Source of the DNA: Pseudomonas capeferrum
GTDB lineage: Bacteria > Pseudomonadota > Gammaproteobacteria > Pseudomonadales > Pseudomonadaceae
DNA length: 64,000 nucleotides
Reading direction: 5' to 3'
Assembly (NCBI RefSeq): GCF_013523055.1
Contig: NZ_JAAMQM010000007.1
Span: 173,146 to 237,145, forward strand
Below are positions 17,547 to 26,604 of the stretch, piece after piece (position 1 is the first letter of the stretch; every line of letters starts with the position of its first letter). Below the pieces are notes generated by a model. It did not search any database, was not told the origin of the DNA, and saw nothing but the letters and a program-made list of their open reading frames with translations. The translations under genes and the position numbers were made by a program.

Positions 17547-18577
17547 GGCTGCACCTCCTTGCCCTTGGCGGAGGCAAGATGCACCCCGCCCTGTCCGACC
17601 AGCAACAGACCGCCATCGGCCAGCCCGCTGACCCCTGCCAGCGCGATCCGATCAGCCCGGTTGAAGACACTGAAGCTGCGCCCGTCGTCGGTGCTGCGCA
17701 GCACGCTGCCGCCGTTGCCTACCAGGACCAGGTTGCCGTCCTCGAGCCGCGTGGCGCCGGCCAGGCCGAATTCCAGCGGCCCACGGGCAGCCTCGAGCTC
17801 GATCGCCTCCCAGCTGTCACCGAAGTCGGCGGATCGGAACAGGTTGCCTCGCAAGCCATAGGCCAGCAGCGCGCGCGATTGCCCCGTACCGATCACGCCG
17901 AACAACGACCCCTCGTAGGGACCCTGGACGCGAGACCAGGTCTGGCCGTCATCGCTGGAACGGAACATGCTCCCTTGCTCGCCGACGATGAACAGACCGG
18001 CGTCCTTTACTTGCGTGAGGCCATTGAGGTGCAGCTGCTCTTCGTTCTCCAGGCGCTCGGCGACATCCTGCCAATGCTGGCCACCGTCGAGGGTTTCCAG
18101 CAGCGCGCCGTAGGCGCCGATGGCAAACCCATGCCGGGCATCGAGGAAGCGGATATCGAGCAGGGGCGCTTCGCGGGCGAGGTCTTGGAACTGCTTGGTC
18201 CAGGTCGCCCCTCCGTCGGTGCTGGCAAGGATCTGCGCATCGTGACCGACGGCCCAGCCGCGCTTGTCATCGATGAAATACACCGCCGTGAGCAGTTGCC
18301 GGGTGGGTACGCGCGCTTGGGTCCAGGTCTTGCCCTGGTCGTCAGAAAAGAGGATATGACCGCGATCGCCCACGGTCACCAGGCGCGAACCGGCCTGGGT
18401 GGCACCGATCATCAGCGCCTGGCCGGCCTTGGCCGATTCGACGGAGTACTCCCCCGCCGCCACGGTCAAGGCTGCCTGCGCCGGCGCGACCGACAGAGTC
18501 ATTGCCAGTGCCGCTACCGCGCCAGCGAGCGCTGGCCATCGTCCACGCCCCTTGCTTGCCGATCCACCTGCGCTCAT
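17543..18577 (-). CDS. YCF48-related / BNR-repeat periplasmic protein
   Basis: A 344-residue protein with a signal peptide (cleavage near AQAA, about 33-36) and six or more Asp-box-like blades: DDQGKTW, TDGGATW, LDGGQHW, SDDGQTW, ADFGDSW, TDDGRSF. These belong to the YCF48/photosystem II stability factor-like propeller family, often encoded beside an RND/MMPL transporter in gammaproteobacteria. Four-base overlap with the RND gene suggests the two function as one unit, perhaps a periplasmic accessory of the exporter. The family name does not imply photosynthesis. Confidence 0.87.
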   Translation of the reverse strand: MSAGGSASKGRGRWPALAGAVAALAMTLSVAPAQAALTVAAGEYSVESAKAGQALMIGATQAGSRLVTVGDRGHILFSDDQGKTWTQARVPTRQLLTAVYFIDDKRGWAVGHDAQILASTDGGATWTKQFQDLAREAPLLDIRFLDARHGFAIGAYGALLETLDGGQHWQDVAERLENEEQLHLNGLTQVKDAGLFIVGEQGSMFRSSDDGQTWSRVQGPYEGSLFGVIGTGQSRALLAYGLRGNLFRSADFGDSWEAIELEAARGPLEFGLAGATRLEDGNLVLVGNGGSVLRSTDDGRSFSVFNRADRIALAGVSGLADGGLLLVGQGGVHLASAKGKEVQP

Positions 18578-18710
18578 ACCGCCCCCGCTTGCTGTTGTTC
18601 TTATGGGTCATCCTATTGGCAGGCACCGCGAAAAAATCCCGTTGCAGAGGCCTGCAATAGCTTTGCGCCATCCTATCGGGGAGTGCTTCGGGATGACAAC
18701 GAGAGGGACG

Positions 18711-18908
18711 TTATCTTTTGTTAAGCAGGGGCGGTCTTTGCTTCAGGGCCTTCAACCGCAGTGACGCCCGCTGGACCGCGGCCATCTTCTCGGGGCGCTT
18801 CATGCGCTTCCATTTGCGGATATCTTCCTTGCTACGTCCGCAGCTCACGCACAGGTCACCACTGAGCTGGCAGATCGCGATGCACGGGTTCTCGATGTCC
18901 TTGGCCAT
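18711..18908 (-). CDS. DUF1289 domain-containing protein
   Basis: A 65-residue protein with the DUF1289 Cys signature (NPCIAICQLSGDLCVSCGRS, about 7-26), likely a small metal- or Fe-S-binding protein. The C-terminus is rich in Lys and Arg. The ATG at 18908 has GAGGG about 7 bases upstream. It lies 3 bases after the stop of the next upstream gene, so the two are probably one transcript. Function unknown. Confidence 0.85.
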   Translation of the reverse strand: MAKDIENPCIAICQLSGDLCVSCGRSKEDIRKWKRMKRPEKMAAVQRASLRLKALKQRPPLLNKR

Positions 18909-18911
18909 GAT

Positions 18912-19283
18912 CTACCCTCGTGTCACCCGGAATCTGGCCAGGCGCCTGCGCCAGTCACCGCCATGCTGAAGGTGGCATTCCTCTTCCGAGTCAAAGTGCA
19001 GGTGGCGATCGAGAGAGGGCAGCGATACCCCAGCGTCCTCCAGGGCGGCGGCAGTCAGTTCGCGCATCCGCGCATCCTGTCCCTGTGACAGCGCTCGCTC
19101 CTTGCTGGCGCGGGTATCGAATACCCAGATGACCTGCAGGCTCCGTTCGAAAGCTTCCTGGTCCACTTCATGGGTCAGCCAATCGAAACCGGTGATCTCG
19201 GCCTTGGCGGTTTCACAGGCCTGTGTAAGTGTCGCAACGAGACGACGCTCGATGCGTGCGTTTTCACGCTTGCTGGAGGGCAT
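18912..19283 (-). CDS. Conserved hypothetical protein
   Basis: A 123-residue soluble protein starting MPSSKRENARIERR; I chose 19283 because GGAG lies 7 bases upstream and the longer frame to 19349 adds a low-complexity extension. It contains no membrane segment or signal peptide. It starts with a basic helical region and ends with an acidic-then-basic tail (HLHFDSEEECHLQHGGDW). I do not recognise a family with confidence. It is probably co-transcribed with the DUF1289 gene. Confidence 0.65.
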   Translation of the reverse strand: MPSSKRENARIERRLVATLTQACETAKAEITGFDWLTHEVDQEAFERSLQVIWVFDTRASKERALSQGQDARMRELTAAALEDAGVSLPSLDRHLHFDSEEECHLQHGGDWRRRLARFRVTRG

Positions 19284-19352
19284 TGAAAGCTCCGGGGGCT
19301 GGGGAAGGAAAAGCATGACATACCCGCCCCCTCGCTGAAACGCTGCCAATCC

Positions 19353-20288
19353 CTACCGCGACCACTCCGGGTCGGTGGTGAACGAGATCGTCAGCCACCG
19401 GTCGGGGCCTTCATCGCCAATCTCCTGCCCTACTCTGTCCCTGATGGCGTCCCATTCATCCAGTGTCATGGCTGGCCATCCAGAAGGCACGATGAAATAC
19501 AACTCGATCTGACGCGCGCGTCCCACTTTGGCGACGTAGGTCTGATAACCCGAAAAACCGGACTCCTCGACGACTCGCCTGGCAACGGTATCGACATGAA
19601 CCTTCAGTTCCGTCGGCGTCACCATGAGAATCTCGGACCATGCCTTGCGCACGGTGCTCAAAGGAACAGGAATGATGATCAGGCAGATCGTCCCCAGGAC
19701 GACTGGATCGACATACGGCGCTACCCAGGCATAGCGTGTTCCTTGCGCCAGGACTGCCAAGGCGAAGGCGATCAGCAGGGCGAAGGAAATGCTCCCCGCC
19801 ATGATCCAGCCCTTGATATCCAGGGCGACGAAGTCAGACCGTATTTCCTTGTTGCGATGATGTTCGAGCAGTGCCAGGGTAAAACAGACGGTCGCCGAGA
19901 CGGCCGCGTAGAGGATGGCAATGCCGAACTCGAGCGTTTTTCCTCCTTCGAGCACGCTTATGATCGAATTCACGAGCGCATAGAGCGCCACGACGCACAA
20001 CAGCGTGCCGTTCAAGGCCAGCACCATGGGTTCCAGGTGCCAGAAGCCCATGTTGAAGCGCTCCGCCAAGCGACGAACGCCCTCTTCCTTGGTATGACGC
20101 GTGATCAGGATCGCTACGGTCAGGGCCAGCCCACTCATGATTGCATCGATCAGTGAGTAGAACGCGTCGAATACGATAGCGTCCGAGCCCGCTTGCAGCC
20201 CGACGATTATGCCGAATACCGCAACCACCAAGGTGCCAGCGATGGAGATCCGAAGAATGCCTTGCTCGCTATGCAGTTGACGCAACAT
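19353..20288 (-). CDS. Cation diffusion facilitator family transporter
   Basis: A 311-residue protein with six predicted membrane helices and a C-terminal cytosolic domain, as in CDF/FieF metal efflux proteins. The canonical four-ligand site is not intact as far as I can align it: the second helix reads FDAFYSLID (D41, Y44, D48) where FieF has DxxxD, and helix 5 reads DFVALD (D152, F153, D157) where FieF has HxxxD. Asp41 and Asp152 may supply alternative ligands. It may therefore move a different cation or be a divergent subgroup. Start ATG at 20288 has GGGGA 6 bases upstream. Confidence 0.85.
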   Translation of the reverse strand: MLRQLHSEQGILRISIAGTLVVAVFGIIVGLQAGSDAIVFDAFYSLIDAIMSGLALTVAILITRHTKEEGVRRLAERFNMGFWHLEPMVLALNGTLLCVVALYALVNSIISVLEGGKTLEFGIAILYAAVSATVCFTLALLEHHRNKEIRSDFVALDIKGWIMAGSISFALLIAFALAVLAQGTRYAWVAPYVDPVVLGTICLIIIPVPLSTVRKAWSEILMVTPTELKVHVDTVARRVVEESGFSGYQTYVAKVGRARQIELYFIVPSGWPAMTLDEWDAIRDRVGQEIGDEGPDRWLTISFTTDPEWSR

Positions 20289-20507
20289 TTCCAGTCCCCG
20301 TGTTTGACTTTCACGTCGCAGGAAGAACGACCGGCGAGCCCGACATCATAACTCGGGGGCTGCGGAACTCATCATTGGGTCGCCGAAACCTGACCGTGCA
20401 TCCACGCAATTGCCTTGCCCGCCTGTCTCGGCGCGCAATGGCGTTGTACTGACCGATAGCTGCACAGCTAGGCCACGAGGCCGAAATTCGCCCCCGTGGC
20501 GCTTGTC

Positions 20508-21800
20508 TTACTGAGTGCGAGTCACTCGCCACACGGTATTGGCGAGGTCATCGGCGATGATGAGCGCGCCGCGCGGGTCGACAGTCACGCCCACTGGCCG
20601 ACCCCGGGTTTTTCCGTCGGCGTCGCGGAAGCCGGTGGCGAAGTCGACCGGATCACCCGAGGGGCGTCCATTGCTGAACGGCACGAAAATCACTTTGTAG
20701 CCCACCGGATCAAGACGGTTCCAGCTGCCGTGCTCTCCGACGAAAGCACCGTCGGCGTATTTCTCGCCCATGGCCGGCAAGGAGAAGTCGACCCCGAGGG
20801 CGGCTACGTGCGAGCCGAGGCTGTAATCGGGCTTGACCGCGGCGGCGACCTTGCCGGGATTCTGCGGCTGCGCGCGTGGATCGACGTTCTGCCCCCAATA
20901 GCTGTAGGGCCAGCCATAGAACGAACCTTCGCGCACCGAAGTCAGGTAATCCGGCACCAGGTCCGGCCCCAACTCATCGCGTTCGTTGACCACCGCCCAC
21001 AACTGCCCGGACTCGGGCTGGATGGCCAATGCCGTCGGATTGCGCAGGCCGGTCGCGTACGGCTTGTGGGCACCGGTCTGGGCGTCGATCTGCCAGACCA
21101 TGGCTCGATCGATCTCGACCTCCATGCCACGCTCGGTGACATTGCTGTTGGAGCCGATACCGACATACAGGAAACGGCCATCCGGGCTGATGGTCAGCGA
21201 CTTGGTCCAGTGATGGTTTATCTCCGCCGGCAGATCGGTGAGCTTGGTGGGCGGGCCGCTGGCCTTGGTCTGGCCTTCTTCGTAGTCGAAGCGAACCAAC
21301 GCATCCTGGTTGGCCACGTACAGATGACCATCGGCGAATGCCAGGCCGTACGGCGCGTTGAGATTTTCGGCGAAGACCGTATTGAGCTCGTAGGTACCGT
21401 CACCGTCGGCATCTCGCAGCAAAGTCAGACGATTGCCGCCCTTGACCTTGGTGTTGCCTTGAGCCTTGATGTAGCCAGTGATCACATCCTTGGGCTTGAG
21501 CGTGGCGGCGCTACCGCCACGCCCTTCCGCGACGAGGATGTCGCCATTGGGCAGGACCAGAGTCTGGCGCGGGATCTTCAGGTCGGTCGCGATTGCCGTC
21601 ACGTTGTACCCTTGCGGCACCGTGGGCTTCTGATCGCCCCACTCTACGGGCTCGGCAATCTTCATGTTGGGCAACAGACCACCTTGAGGCTCCGGCAGCT
21701 TCGGATCCGGCCCGCGTGCCTGGGTGCTCTCGCCTTCTCCGCCACAGGCGCTCAAGAGCAACGCCATGCTCAAGGCACTCAATGCGCTCAACTGTTTCAT
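20508..21800 (-). CDS. Sorbosone dehydrogenase / PQQ-dependent sugar dehydrogenase-like lipoprotein
   Basis: A 430-residue protein with a lipoprotein signal (MKQLSALSALSMALLLSACG, Cys about 19) followed by a six-bladed soluble glucose/sorbosone dehydrogenase fold (PNGDILVAEGRGG, FADGHLYVANQD, YVGIGSNSNV, RNPTALAI, GEHGSWNR). The family oxidises aldoses or sorbosone with PQQ in the periplasm; here the substrate is unproven. I trimmed the longer open frame to the ATG at 21800, which begins the signal peptide and overlaps the stop of the DUF2231 gene by ATGA. Confidence 0.87.
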   Translation of the reverse strand: MKQLSALSALSMALLLSACGGEGESTQARGPDPKLPEPQGGLLPNMKIAEPVEWGDQKPTVPQGYNVTAIATDLKIPRQTLVLPNGDILVAEGRGGSAATLKPKDVITGYIKAQGNTKVKGGNRLTLLRDADGDGTYELNTVFAENLNAPYGLAFADGHLYVANQDALVRFDYEEGQTKASGPPTKLTDLPAEINHHWTKSLTISPDGRFLYVGIGSNSNVTERGMEVEIDRAMVWQIDAQTGAHKPYATGLRNPTALAIQPESGQLWAVVNERDELGPDLVPDYLTSVREGSFYGWPYSYWGQNVDPRAQPQNPGKVAAAVKPDYSLGSHVAALGVDFSLPAMGEKYADGAFVGEHGSWNRLDPVGYKVIFVPFSNGRPSGDPVDFATGFRDADGKTRGRPVGVTVDPRGALIIADDLANTVWRVTRTQ

Positions 21801-22225
21801 TCGACATCTCCCGAACGCAGGTTGGTAAGCCCCAGGCAGGCCGCCACGCAGGCCAGGAGGGTCACGATCACCGACAGTATCAGGCTCGACGGCATGGCCG
21901 CCCAGGCATCCTTGGCGTGTTCGAAGGCGTTGATCAACCCCAGCATCCAGGTGACCAGCAGGAGCAGGAAATACATCACAGGTCGACCTGCCTTGCGGTT
22001 CGCGCGGATCAGGTTGACCAACGCGAACAACAGCGCCAGCCCGCAGAACACCAGCCCTCCAGCGATCAGCCAGGAGGCGAAGTTGCTCCATTGGATCTGA
22101 TAGGTCTGGTAGTAGGCGATATCACTGAGCAAGGCACCCAGAAACAGCGGAACGGTTCCGGCGAGCAGGATCGCATGAAGCGGCCCAGGCATGCTTCGGT
22201 AGGTAGGATGGACAGTAGCGGTCAC
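21797..22225 (-). CDS. DUF2231 domain membrane protein
   Basis: A 142-residue protein with four predicted membrane helices, beginning MTATVHPTYRSMPGPLHA; the short HP/GPLHA motif and helix layout match DUF2231, a predicted membrane redox/haem-associated family. The start is a GTG at 22225 with AAGGAGA about 6 bases upstream. It is translationally coupled to the sugar dehydrogenase-like lipoprotein, suggesting it could pass electrons for that enzyme; this is an inference from context. Confidence 0.75.
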   Translation of the reverse strand: MTATVHPTYRSMPGPLHAILLAGTVPLFLGALLSDIAYYQTYQIQWSNFASWLIAGGLVFCGLALLFALVNLIRANRKAGRPVMYFLLLLVTWMLGLINAFEHAKDAWAAMPSSLILSVIVTLLACVAACLGLTNLRSGDVE

Positions 22226-22503
22226 GGCGGTCTCCTTATTGTTCAGCGACCCTGGACCGAGACTCGGTGCGGGTGCACCGTCCGATCAGGCTCGCACTGA
22301 CTTCGCATAGGGAAGATCGTGCCGATGAAGCGTTAGTTCACCGGAGTATCGTAACCTGACAGTTTGAAATGGCTGGACGGAAAGTGACGGCTTTCAGGCC
22401 TGCGGGGGCGACCGGGAGCGATCACCGTACCTGATCGCCCCTTCACAACAAGCACCGACGGCGTGAAGATATCGGACACTCAACCCGCTCGAAGGAATGA
22501 TCC

Positions 22504-22809
22504 GTGATCACTTGCCATGTCAGATATGTCATCGACCCGTACCAGATCCTGGCTTTCGAAAACTATTCCCGCCATTGGATACGGATAGTCACCCGACTGG
22601 GAGGCCTTCATCACGGTTATTTCCTGCCTGCCGAAGGCGCCAACAACCTCGCCTATTGCCTGTTCAGCTTTCCCAGCCTGGCCGACTATGAGCAGTATCG
22701 CAAGCACGCCGAAGCGGACCCCGAGAGCATCCAGCTGGTGGCTCAGGCTGTGGAGCAGCGGTTCATCGTGAGTTACGAGCGCAGCTTTTTGCGACCTGTG
22801 CTTGATTAG
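22504..22809 (+). CDS. NIPSNAP family protein
   Basis: A 101-residue small cytosolic alpha/beta protein with the NIPSNAP (ferredoxin-like/dimeric barrel) features: ITCHVRYVIDPYQILAFENYSRHWI, a GGLHHGYFLP strand and a SLADYEQYRK helix. The function of bacterial NIPSNAPs is unknown. The GTG start at 22504 has AAGGA 7 bases upstream. It stands alone, divergent from DUF2231, and its stop is followed immediately by REP element B. Confidence 0.85.
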   Translation: MITCHVRYVIDPYQILAFENYSRHWIRIVTRLGGLHHGYFLPAEGANNLAYCLFSFPSLADYEQYRKHAEADPESIQLVAQAVEQRFIVSYERSFLRPVLD

Positions 22810-23016
22810 CAGAGCGCAGCCTTCGAGATTTGCGCTGTAGCGAGTGGCCTATCGCGGGGCAAGCCCGCTCACCACCAGTGCGCAGTGGCGCAAAGACGCG
22901 CTCCCGGTGGTGAGCGGGCTTGCCCCGCGATAGGCCATTGGCTACCCAGAAGACTCGAGAACTGAGAAATAAGTCTCAGCATTTGAAATCAAACGCTTAG
23001 CTGAATAGCATCAGGG
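22810..23016. repeat. Long palindromic REP-doublet element B
   Basis: A perfect 32-bp inverted pair of REP cores (22845-22876 and 22906-22937) lies between the convergent NIPSNAP and pepN genes. The right flank (22940-23016) matches the right flank of element A: reading inward it contains TTTGATTTCAAATGCTGAGACTT against TTTGATTTTCGGATGCTGAAACT at A. The left arm is shortened, starting right after the NIPSNAP stop. It probably forms a long hairpin in either transcript. Confidence 0.7.
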
Positions 23017-23058
23017 CTTGCAGGACACCGGATCGCCCGCAAGCGACGCTCGCTTTGA

Positions 23059-23090
23059 AGGGCACCAGACGACCTGCGCCTGGTGTCCCT
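23059..23090 (-). terminator. Hairpin downstream of pepN
   Basis: An inverted repeat, AGGGCACCAG (23059-23068) and CTGGTGTCCCT (23080-23090), with an 11-base loop lies about 15 bases past the pepN stop on the minus strand. It lacks a clear U-tract, so it is a weak terminator candidate or a transcript-end hairpin. Confidence 0.4.
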
Positions 23091-23103
23091 CATGTGTGGT
23101 CGC

Positions 23104-25761
23104 CTACGCCAGGCTCTTGCTCACCACCTCATATACGTCACTGGACAGCGCTCCCGACGCCAGAATCCGCTCCAGCTCGCCTTTCATCAGCCCCTGGCGC
23201 GCATCATCGTACTTGCGCCAGCGAGTCAACGGAGCCAGTTGCCGCGATGCGATCTGCGGGTTGAAGGCGTTCAGTTCGATCACCAGGTCGGCCAGGAAGC
23301 GATAGCCCGAGCCATCCGCCGCATGGAAGTTGACCAGGTTCTGCCCGGCGAAGGCGCCGATCAGGGCGCGGACCTTGTTCGGGTTCTTCAGGGTGAAGGC
23401 CGGGTGCTGCATCAATGCCTTGACCCGCGCCAGGCCACCGGGGAGCGAGCTGGCCGCCTGCACGCTGAACCATTGGTCCATGACCAGCGGGTTGTCCTTG
23501 AAGTGCTCGGCAAAGCTTTCAAGGGCCTTGGCGCGTTCGGCTTCGAACGGCGAGTTGACCAGCACAGCCAGCGCGGTGAGGCGTTCGGTCATGTTGTCGC
23601 AGTGCTCGAACTGCTCGAGCGTCGCTTCCAGCACCTGCGGCGTGCCGACCAGCATCAGGTAGGACAAGGCAATGTTCTGCAGGCTGCGACGGGCAAAGTG
23701 CGCGGCTTCGGCAACATAAGGCGTGGCCCGGGAAACTTCCCGATTCGCCTGGTAGCGCTGCCACAGGCCGTCGAAGAGTTGCTCGGCGATCTGCTTGCGG
23801 GCGAACTCGCGGGCTGTGTGGATGGCATCCACATCCGCCACCTGGCTGATCTCGGTCAGGTAGGCCTCGCCTGGCAGGGACAGCATCTCGGCGACCATGG
23901 CCGGGTCCAGCGTGGCATCGCCGATGACCGTGCCCAAGGCGCTGATCAGGCGTGGATCGAGTACCAGTTCGGCGCCCTGCCGGTATTGGCCAATCAGCTC
24001 CTGAAGCACCTGGACCGACAACTGCTGCCCCGCTTCCCAACGGTTGAAGCCATCGCTGTCGTGCTGCATGAGGAACATCAGCTGATCGCGATCATAGGGG
24101 AAACTCAGCTTGATCGGGGCACTGAAGCCGCGCAGCAAGGATGGCAACGGTTTGGCGGGAACATCGATGAAGGTGAAGGTCTGTTCGGCTTCTGTGACCG
24201 ACAGCACACGGCTGGTCCCGACGGCCGCCGACTCGCCCTGCAGGCGCAGCGGCAGGTCGTTGCCCTCGGCGTCGAGCAGGCCCAGCTCCACCGGGATCAC
24301 GAACGGCAGCTTCTCGGCCTTGTCCGGGGTCGGCGGGCAGCTCTGGCGGAAGGTCAGACCATAGGTCGCCGAGGCGCTGTCGTAGTGTTCGCTAACCTCC
24401 AGGCGTGGGGTGCCGGCCTGGCTGTACCAGCGCTTGAACTGGGTCAGGTCGACGCCGTTGGCGTCTTCCATGGCCTTGATGAAATCGTCGCAGGTCACGG
24501 CCTGCCCGTCATGACGCTCGAAGTACAGGTCGCTACCCTTGCGGAAACCTTCGGCGCCGAGCAGGGTATGGACCATGCGCACCACTTCGGCACCCTTCTC
24601 GTACACCGTCAGGGTGTAGAAGTTGGAGATCTCGATGAAGCTGTCCGGGCGCACCGGATGCGACATGGGACCGGCGTCTTCGGCGAACTGATGGGTGCGC
24701 AGGTAGGCCACGTCCTCGATTCGCTTGACCGTGCGCGAATGCATGTCGGCACTGAACTCGGCATCGCGGAACACCGTGAAGCCTTCCTTGAGCGACAGTT
24801 GGAACCAGTCGCGGCAGGTCACGCGGTTACCGGTCCAGTTGTGGAAGTACTCGTGGGCCACCACGCCCTCGACCCGCTGGTGCGCCGCGTCGGTGGCGGT
24901 TTCGGCGCGGGCCAGCACACAACTGGAGTTGAAGATGTTGAGGCCCTTGTTTTCCATCGCGCCCATGTTGAAGTCGTTGACCGCAACGATCATGAAGATG
25001 TCCAGGTCGTACTCGCGACCATAGACTTCCTCGTCCCAACGCATGGACTTCTTCAGACTGACCATGGCGTGCTGGCACTTGTCGATGTTCTCCGGCTCGA
25101 CATAGATACGCAAGGTCACGTCGCGCCCGGACTGGCGTGTGAAGCTGTCCTCGACACACCAGAGATCACCCGCGACCAGGGCGAACAGGTAAGCCGGCTT
25201 CATGAACGGGTCTTCCCAGGTGGCCCAGTGCCGGCCATCTTCCTGGGGGCCGCTACCGACCGGGTTGCCGTTGGACAGCAGCACCGGGTAACGATGCTGC
25301 TCGGCGATCACCGTGGTGGTGAAGACACTCATCACGTCCGGGCGGTCGAGGTAATAGGTGATCTTGCGGAAACCTTCGGCCTCGCACTGGGTGCAGAACA
25401 TGCCGCCGGACTTGTACAGCCCTTCCAGCGCGGTGTTGCTTTCGGGGTGGATGCGCACCGTGGTGTCGAGCGTGAACGATTCGCCCTGAGGCTGCAGGGT
25501 CAGGCTGTCGTCATCGAGCCGGTAGTCGTCGGCGGACAACGGGCGGTCATCGAGCTGGACACTGAGCAGTTCCAGGTGCTGACCGTCGAGCACCAGTGGC
25601 GGCAGGCCGGCACCGCGCGCCGGATTGCGGCGCATGACCAGTTGCGCATGGACCAGGCTGTGGTCCTCGAACAGCTCGAAGGTCAGGTGCGTCTGGTCGA
25701 TCAGGTACTCGGGCGCCTGGTAGTCCTTGAGGTAGATCACTTGCGGTTGTTCGGTGCGCAT
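23104..25761 (-). CDS. pepN: Aminopeptidase N
   Basis: An 885-residue M1 zinc aminopeptidase that removes N-terminal residues from peptides in the cytosol. The exopeptidase motif GAMEN (in MGAMENKGLNIF) and the zinc motif HEYFHNWTGNR followed by the third ligand Glu (LKEGFTVFRD) are all present. Length is close to the E. coli enzyme (870). The ATG at 25761 has AGGA 7 bases upstream. It lies 12 bases downstream of the DUF2797 gene on the same strand, so both may share a transcript. A long open frame on the plus strand (23083-26580) is its antisense shadow. Confidence 0.97.
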   Translation of the reverse strand: MRTEQPQVIYLKDYQAPEYLIDQTHLTFELFEDHSLVHAQLVMRRNPARGAGLPPLVLDGQHLELLSVQLDDRPLSADDYRLDDDSLTLQPQGESFTLDTTVRIHPESNTALEGLYKSGGMFCTQCEAEGFRKITYYLDRPDVMSVFTTTVIAEQHRYPVLLSNGNPVGSGPQEDGRHWATWEDPFMKPAYLFALVAGDLWCVEDSFTRQSGRDVTLRIYVEPENIDKCQHAMVSLKKSMRWDEEVYGREYDLDIFMIVAVNDFNMGAMENKGLNIFNSSCVLARAETATDAAHQRVEGVVAHEYFHNWTGNRVTCRDWFQLSLKEGFTVFRDAEFSADMHSRTVKRIEDVAYLRTHQFAEDAGPMSHPVRPDSFIEISNFYTLTVYEKGAEVVRMVHTLLGAEGFRKGSDLYFERHDGQAVTCDDFIKAMEDANGVDLTQFKRWYSQAGTPRLEVSEHYDSASATYGLTFRQSCPPTPDKAEKLPFVIPVELGLLDAEGNDLPLRLQGESAAVGTSRVLSVTEAEQTFTFIDVPAKPLPSLLRGFSAPIKLSFPYDRDQLMFLMQHDSDGFNRWEAGQQLSVQVLQELIGQYRQGAELVLDPRLISALGTVIGDATLDPAMVAEMLSLPGEAYLTEISQVADVDAIHTAREFARKQIAEQLFDGLWQRYQANREVSRATPYVAEAAHFARRSLQNIALSYLMLVGTPQVLEATLEQFEHCDNMTERLTALAVLVNSPFEAERAKALESFAEHFKDNPLVMDQWFSVQAASSLPGGLARVKALMQHPAFTLKNPNKVRALIGAFAGQNLVNFHAADGSGYRFLADLVIELNAFNPQIASRQLAPLTRWRKYDDARQGLMKGELERILASGALSSDVYEVVSKSLA

Positions 25762-25773
25762 GTGGCTGTCCTT

Positions 25774-26604
25774 TTACTGATGCACGGCCAACTGGTAGGC
25801 CGTGTACTTGCGAATATTGATCACGCCGGTGTCGAAGATCAGGTACTGGCCCTTGATGCCCAGCAGCGTCCCTTCCACCACCGGCTCCTTGTCGAGGTTG
25901 AAGCTGACGATCTTCTTCGGGTAGGCCTCGACCGGATAGCGCATTTCCACGACCTCGGCATCGGTCAGCGGCTGGATGGCCTGCAGGCCGAAACGGTCCT
26001 GCAACGCGCGCAGGCCCTCGCCGCAGGTGTCGAGCAGTCGATCACGCGCGGCAGGCAGGTCGAGCACTTCGGCATCGCCCTTGAGCAAGGCACGCCAGTT
26101 GGTCCGATCGGGCACCTGACCGCGCAGAAGGTCCTCGACCAGGCCCGACTGTTGACGGGTAGCCACGCGCAGGATCGGCAGCGCCTGGCTGGCACCCTGG
26201 TCCAGCCAGCGGGTCGGCAGTTGGGTGGCACGGGTGATGCCGACTTTGATGCCGGACGAGTTGGCCAGATACACGATATGGTCGGTCATGCAGAACTGCT
26301 CGCCCCACGAGGGGTCGCGACAGGTACCCTGATCGTAATGGCAGCGCTCAGGGGCCATGATGCACAAGTCGCACTGGGCGAGCTTGGTCATGCAGGGGTA
26401 GCAATAACCCTGGCTATAGCTGGTCTTGGTCCGGCGGCCGCAATGGCTGCAATGAATGGCGCCGAGGTATTCCAGGCGCAGCGACTTGCCGATCAGCGGG
26501 TTGACCGCCACCAGCGCCTCGCCCAGGCGAAAGCTGTACTGCACCAGCGGTGCTTCGAGGCGCACCGCCATCTTGCTTAAGGAGCCACGAGCGAGTTCGA
26601 TCAA
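25774..26604 (-). CDS. DUF2797 domain-containing protein
   Basis: A protein of about 276 residues. It has a zinc-ribbon-like Cys-rich region (CSHCGRRTKTSYSQGYCYPC, then CDLC, ERC, GTC, FCM) followed by HIVYLANSSGIKVGITR, which resembles the start of a GIY-YIG nuclease-type fold. DUF2797 has no established function. Start is uncertain: a TTG at 26604 overlaps the stop of DUF1315 (TTGA) and gives the expected N-terminus; the in-frame ATG at 26571 has a poor ribosome site, and one at 26661 would overlap DUF1315 deeply. Confidence 0.82.
   Translation of the reverse strand: MIELARGSLSKMAVRLEAPLVQYSFRLGEALVAVNPLIGKSLRLEYLGAIHCSHCGRRTKTSYSQGYCYPCMTKLAQCDLCIMAPERCHYDQGTCRDPSWGEQFCMTDHIVYLANSSGIKVGITRATQLPTRWLDQGASQALPILRVATRQQSGLVEDLLRGQVPDRTNWRALLKGDAEVLDLPAARDRLLDTCGEGLRALQDRFGLQAIQPLTDAEVVEMRYPVEAYPKKIVSFNLDKEPVVEGTLLGIKGQYLIFDTGVINIRKYTAYQLAVHQ

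Noticed and set aside
16302..17861. 519-codon plus-strand frame
   Set aside because: Antisense to the RND transporter and YCF48-like genes; no recognisable domains.
20311..20532. 73-codon minus-strand frame in the gap upstream of the CDF gene
   Set aside because: No ribosome site or recognisable sequence; the gap looks like a plain promoter region.
20508..22091. Single fusion protein covering the sugar dehydrogenase and DUF2231 regions
   Set aside because: The extra N-terminal 97 residues are the out-of-frame reading of DUF2231; a lipoprotein signal starts at 21800.
23083..26580. 1165-codon open frame on the plus strand
   Set aside because: It is antisense to pepN and DUF2797, which carry clear motifs; the open frame is a codon-bias shadow with no family-like sequence.
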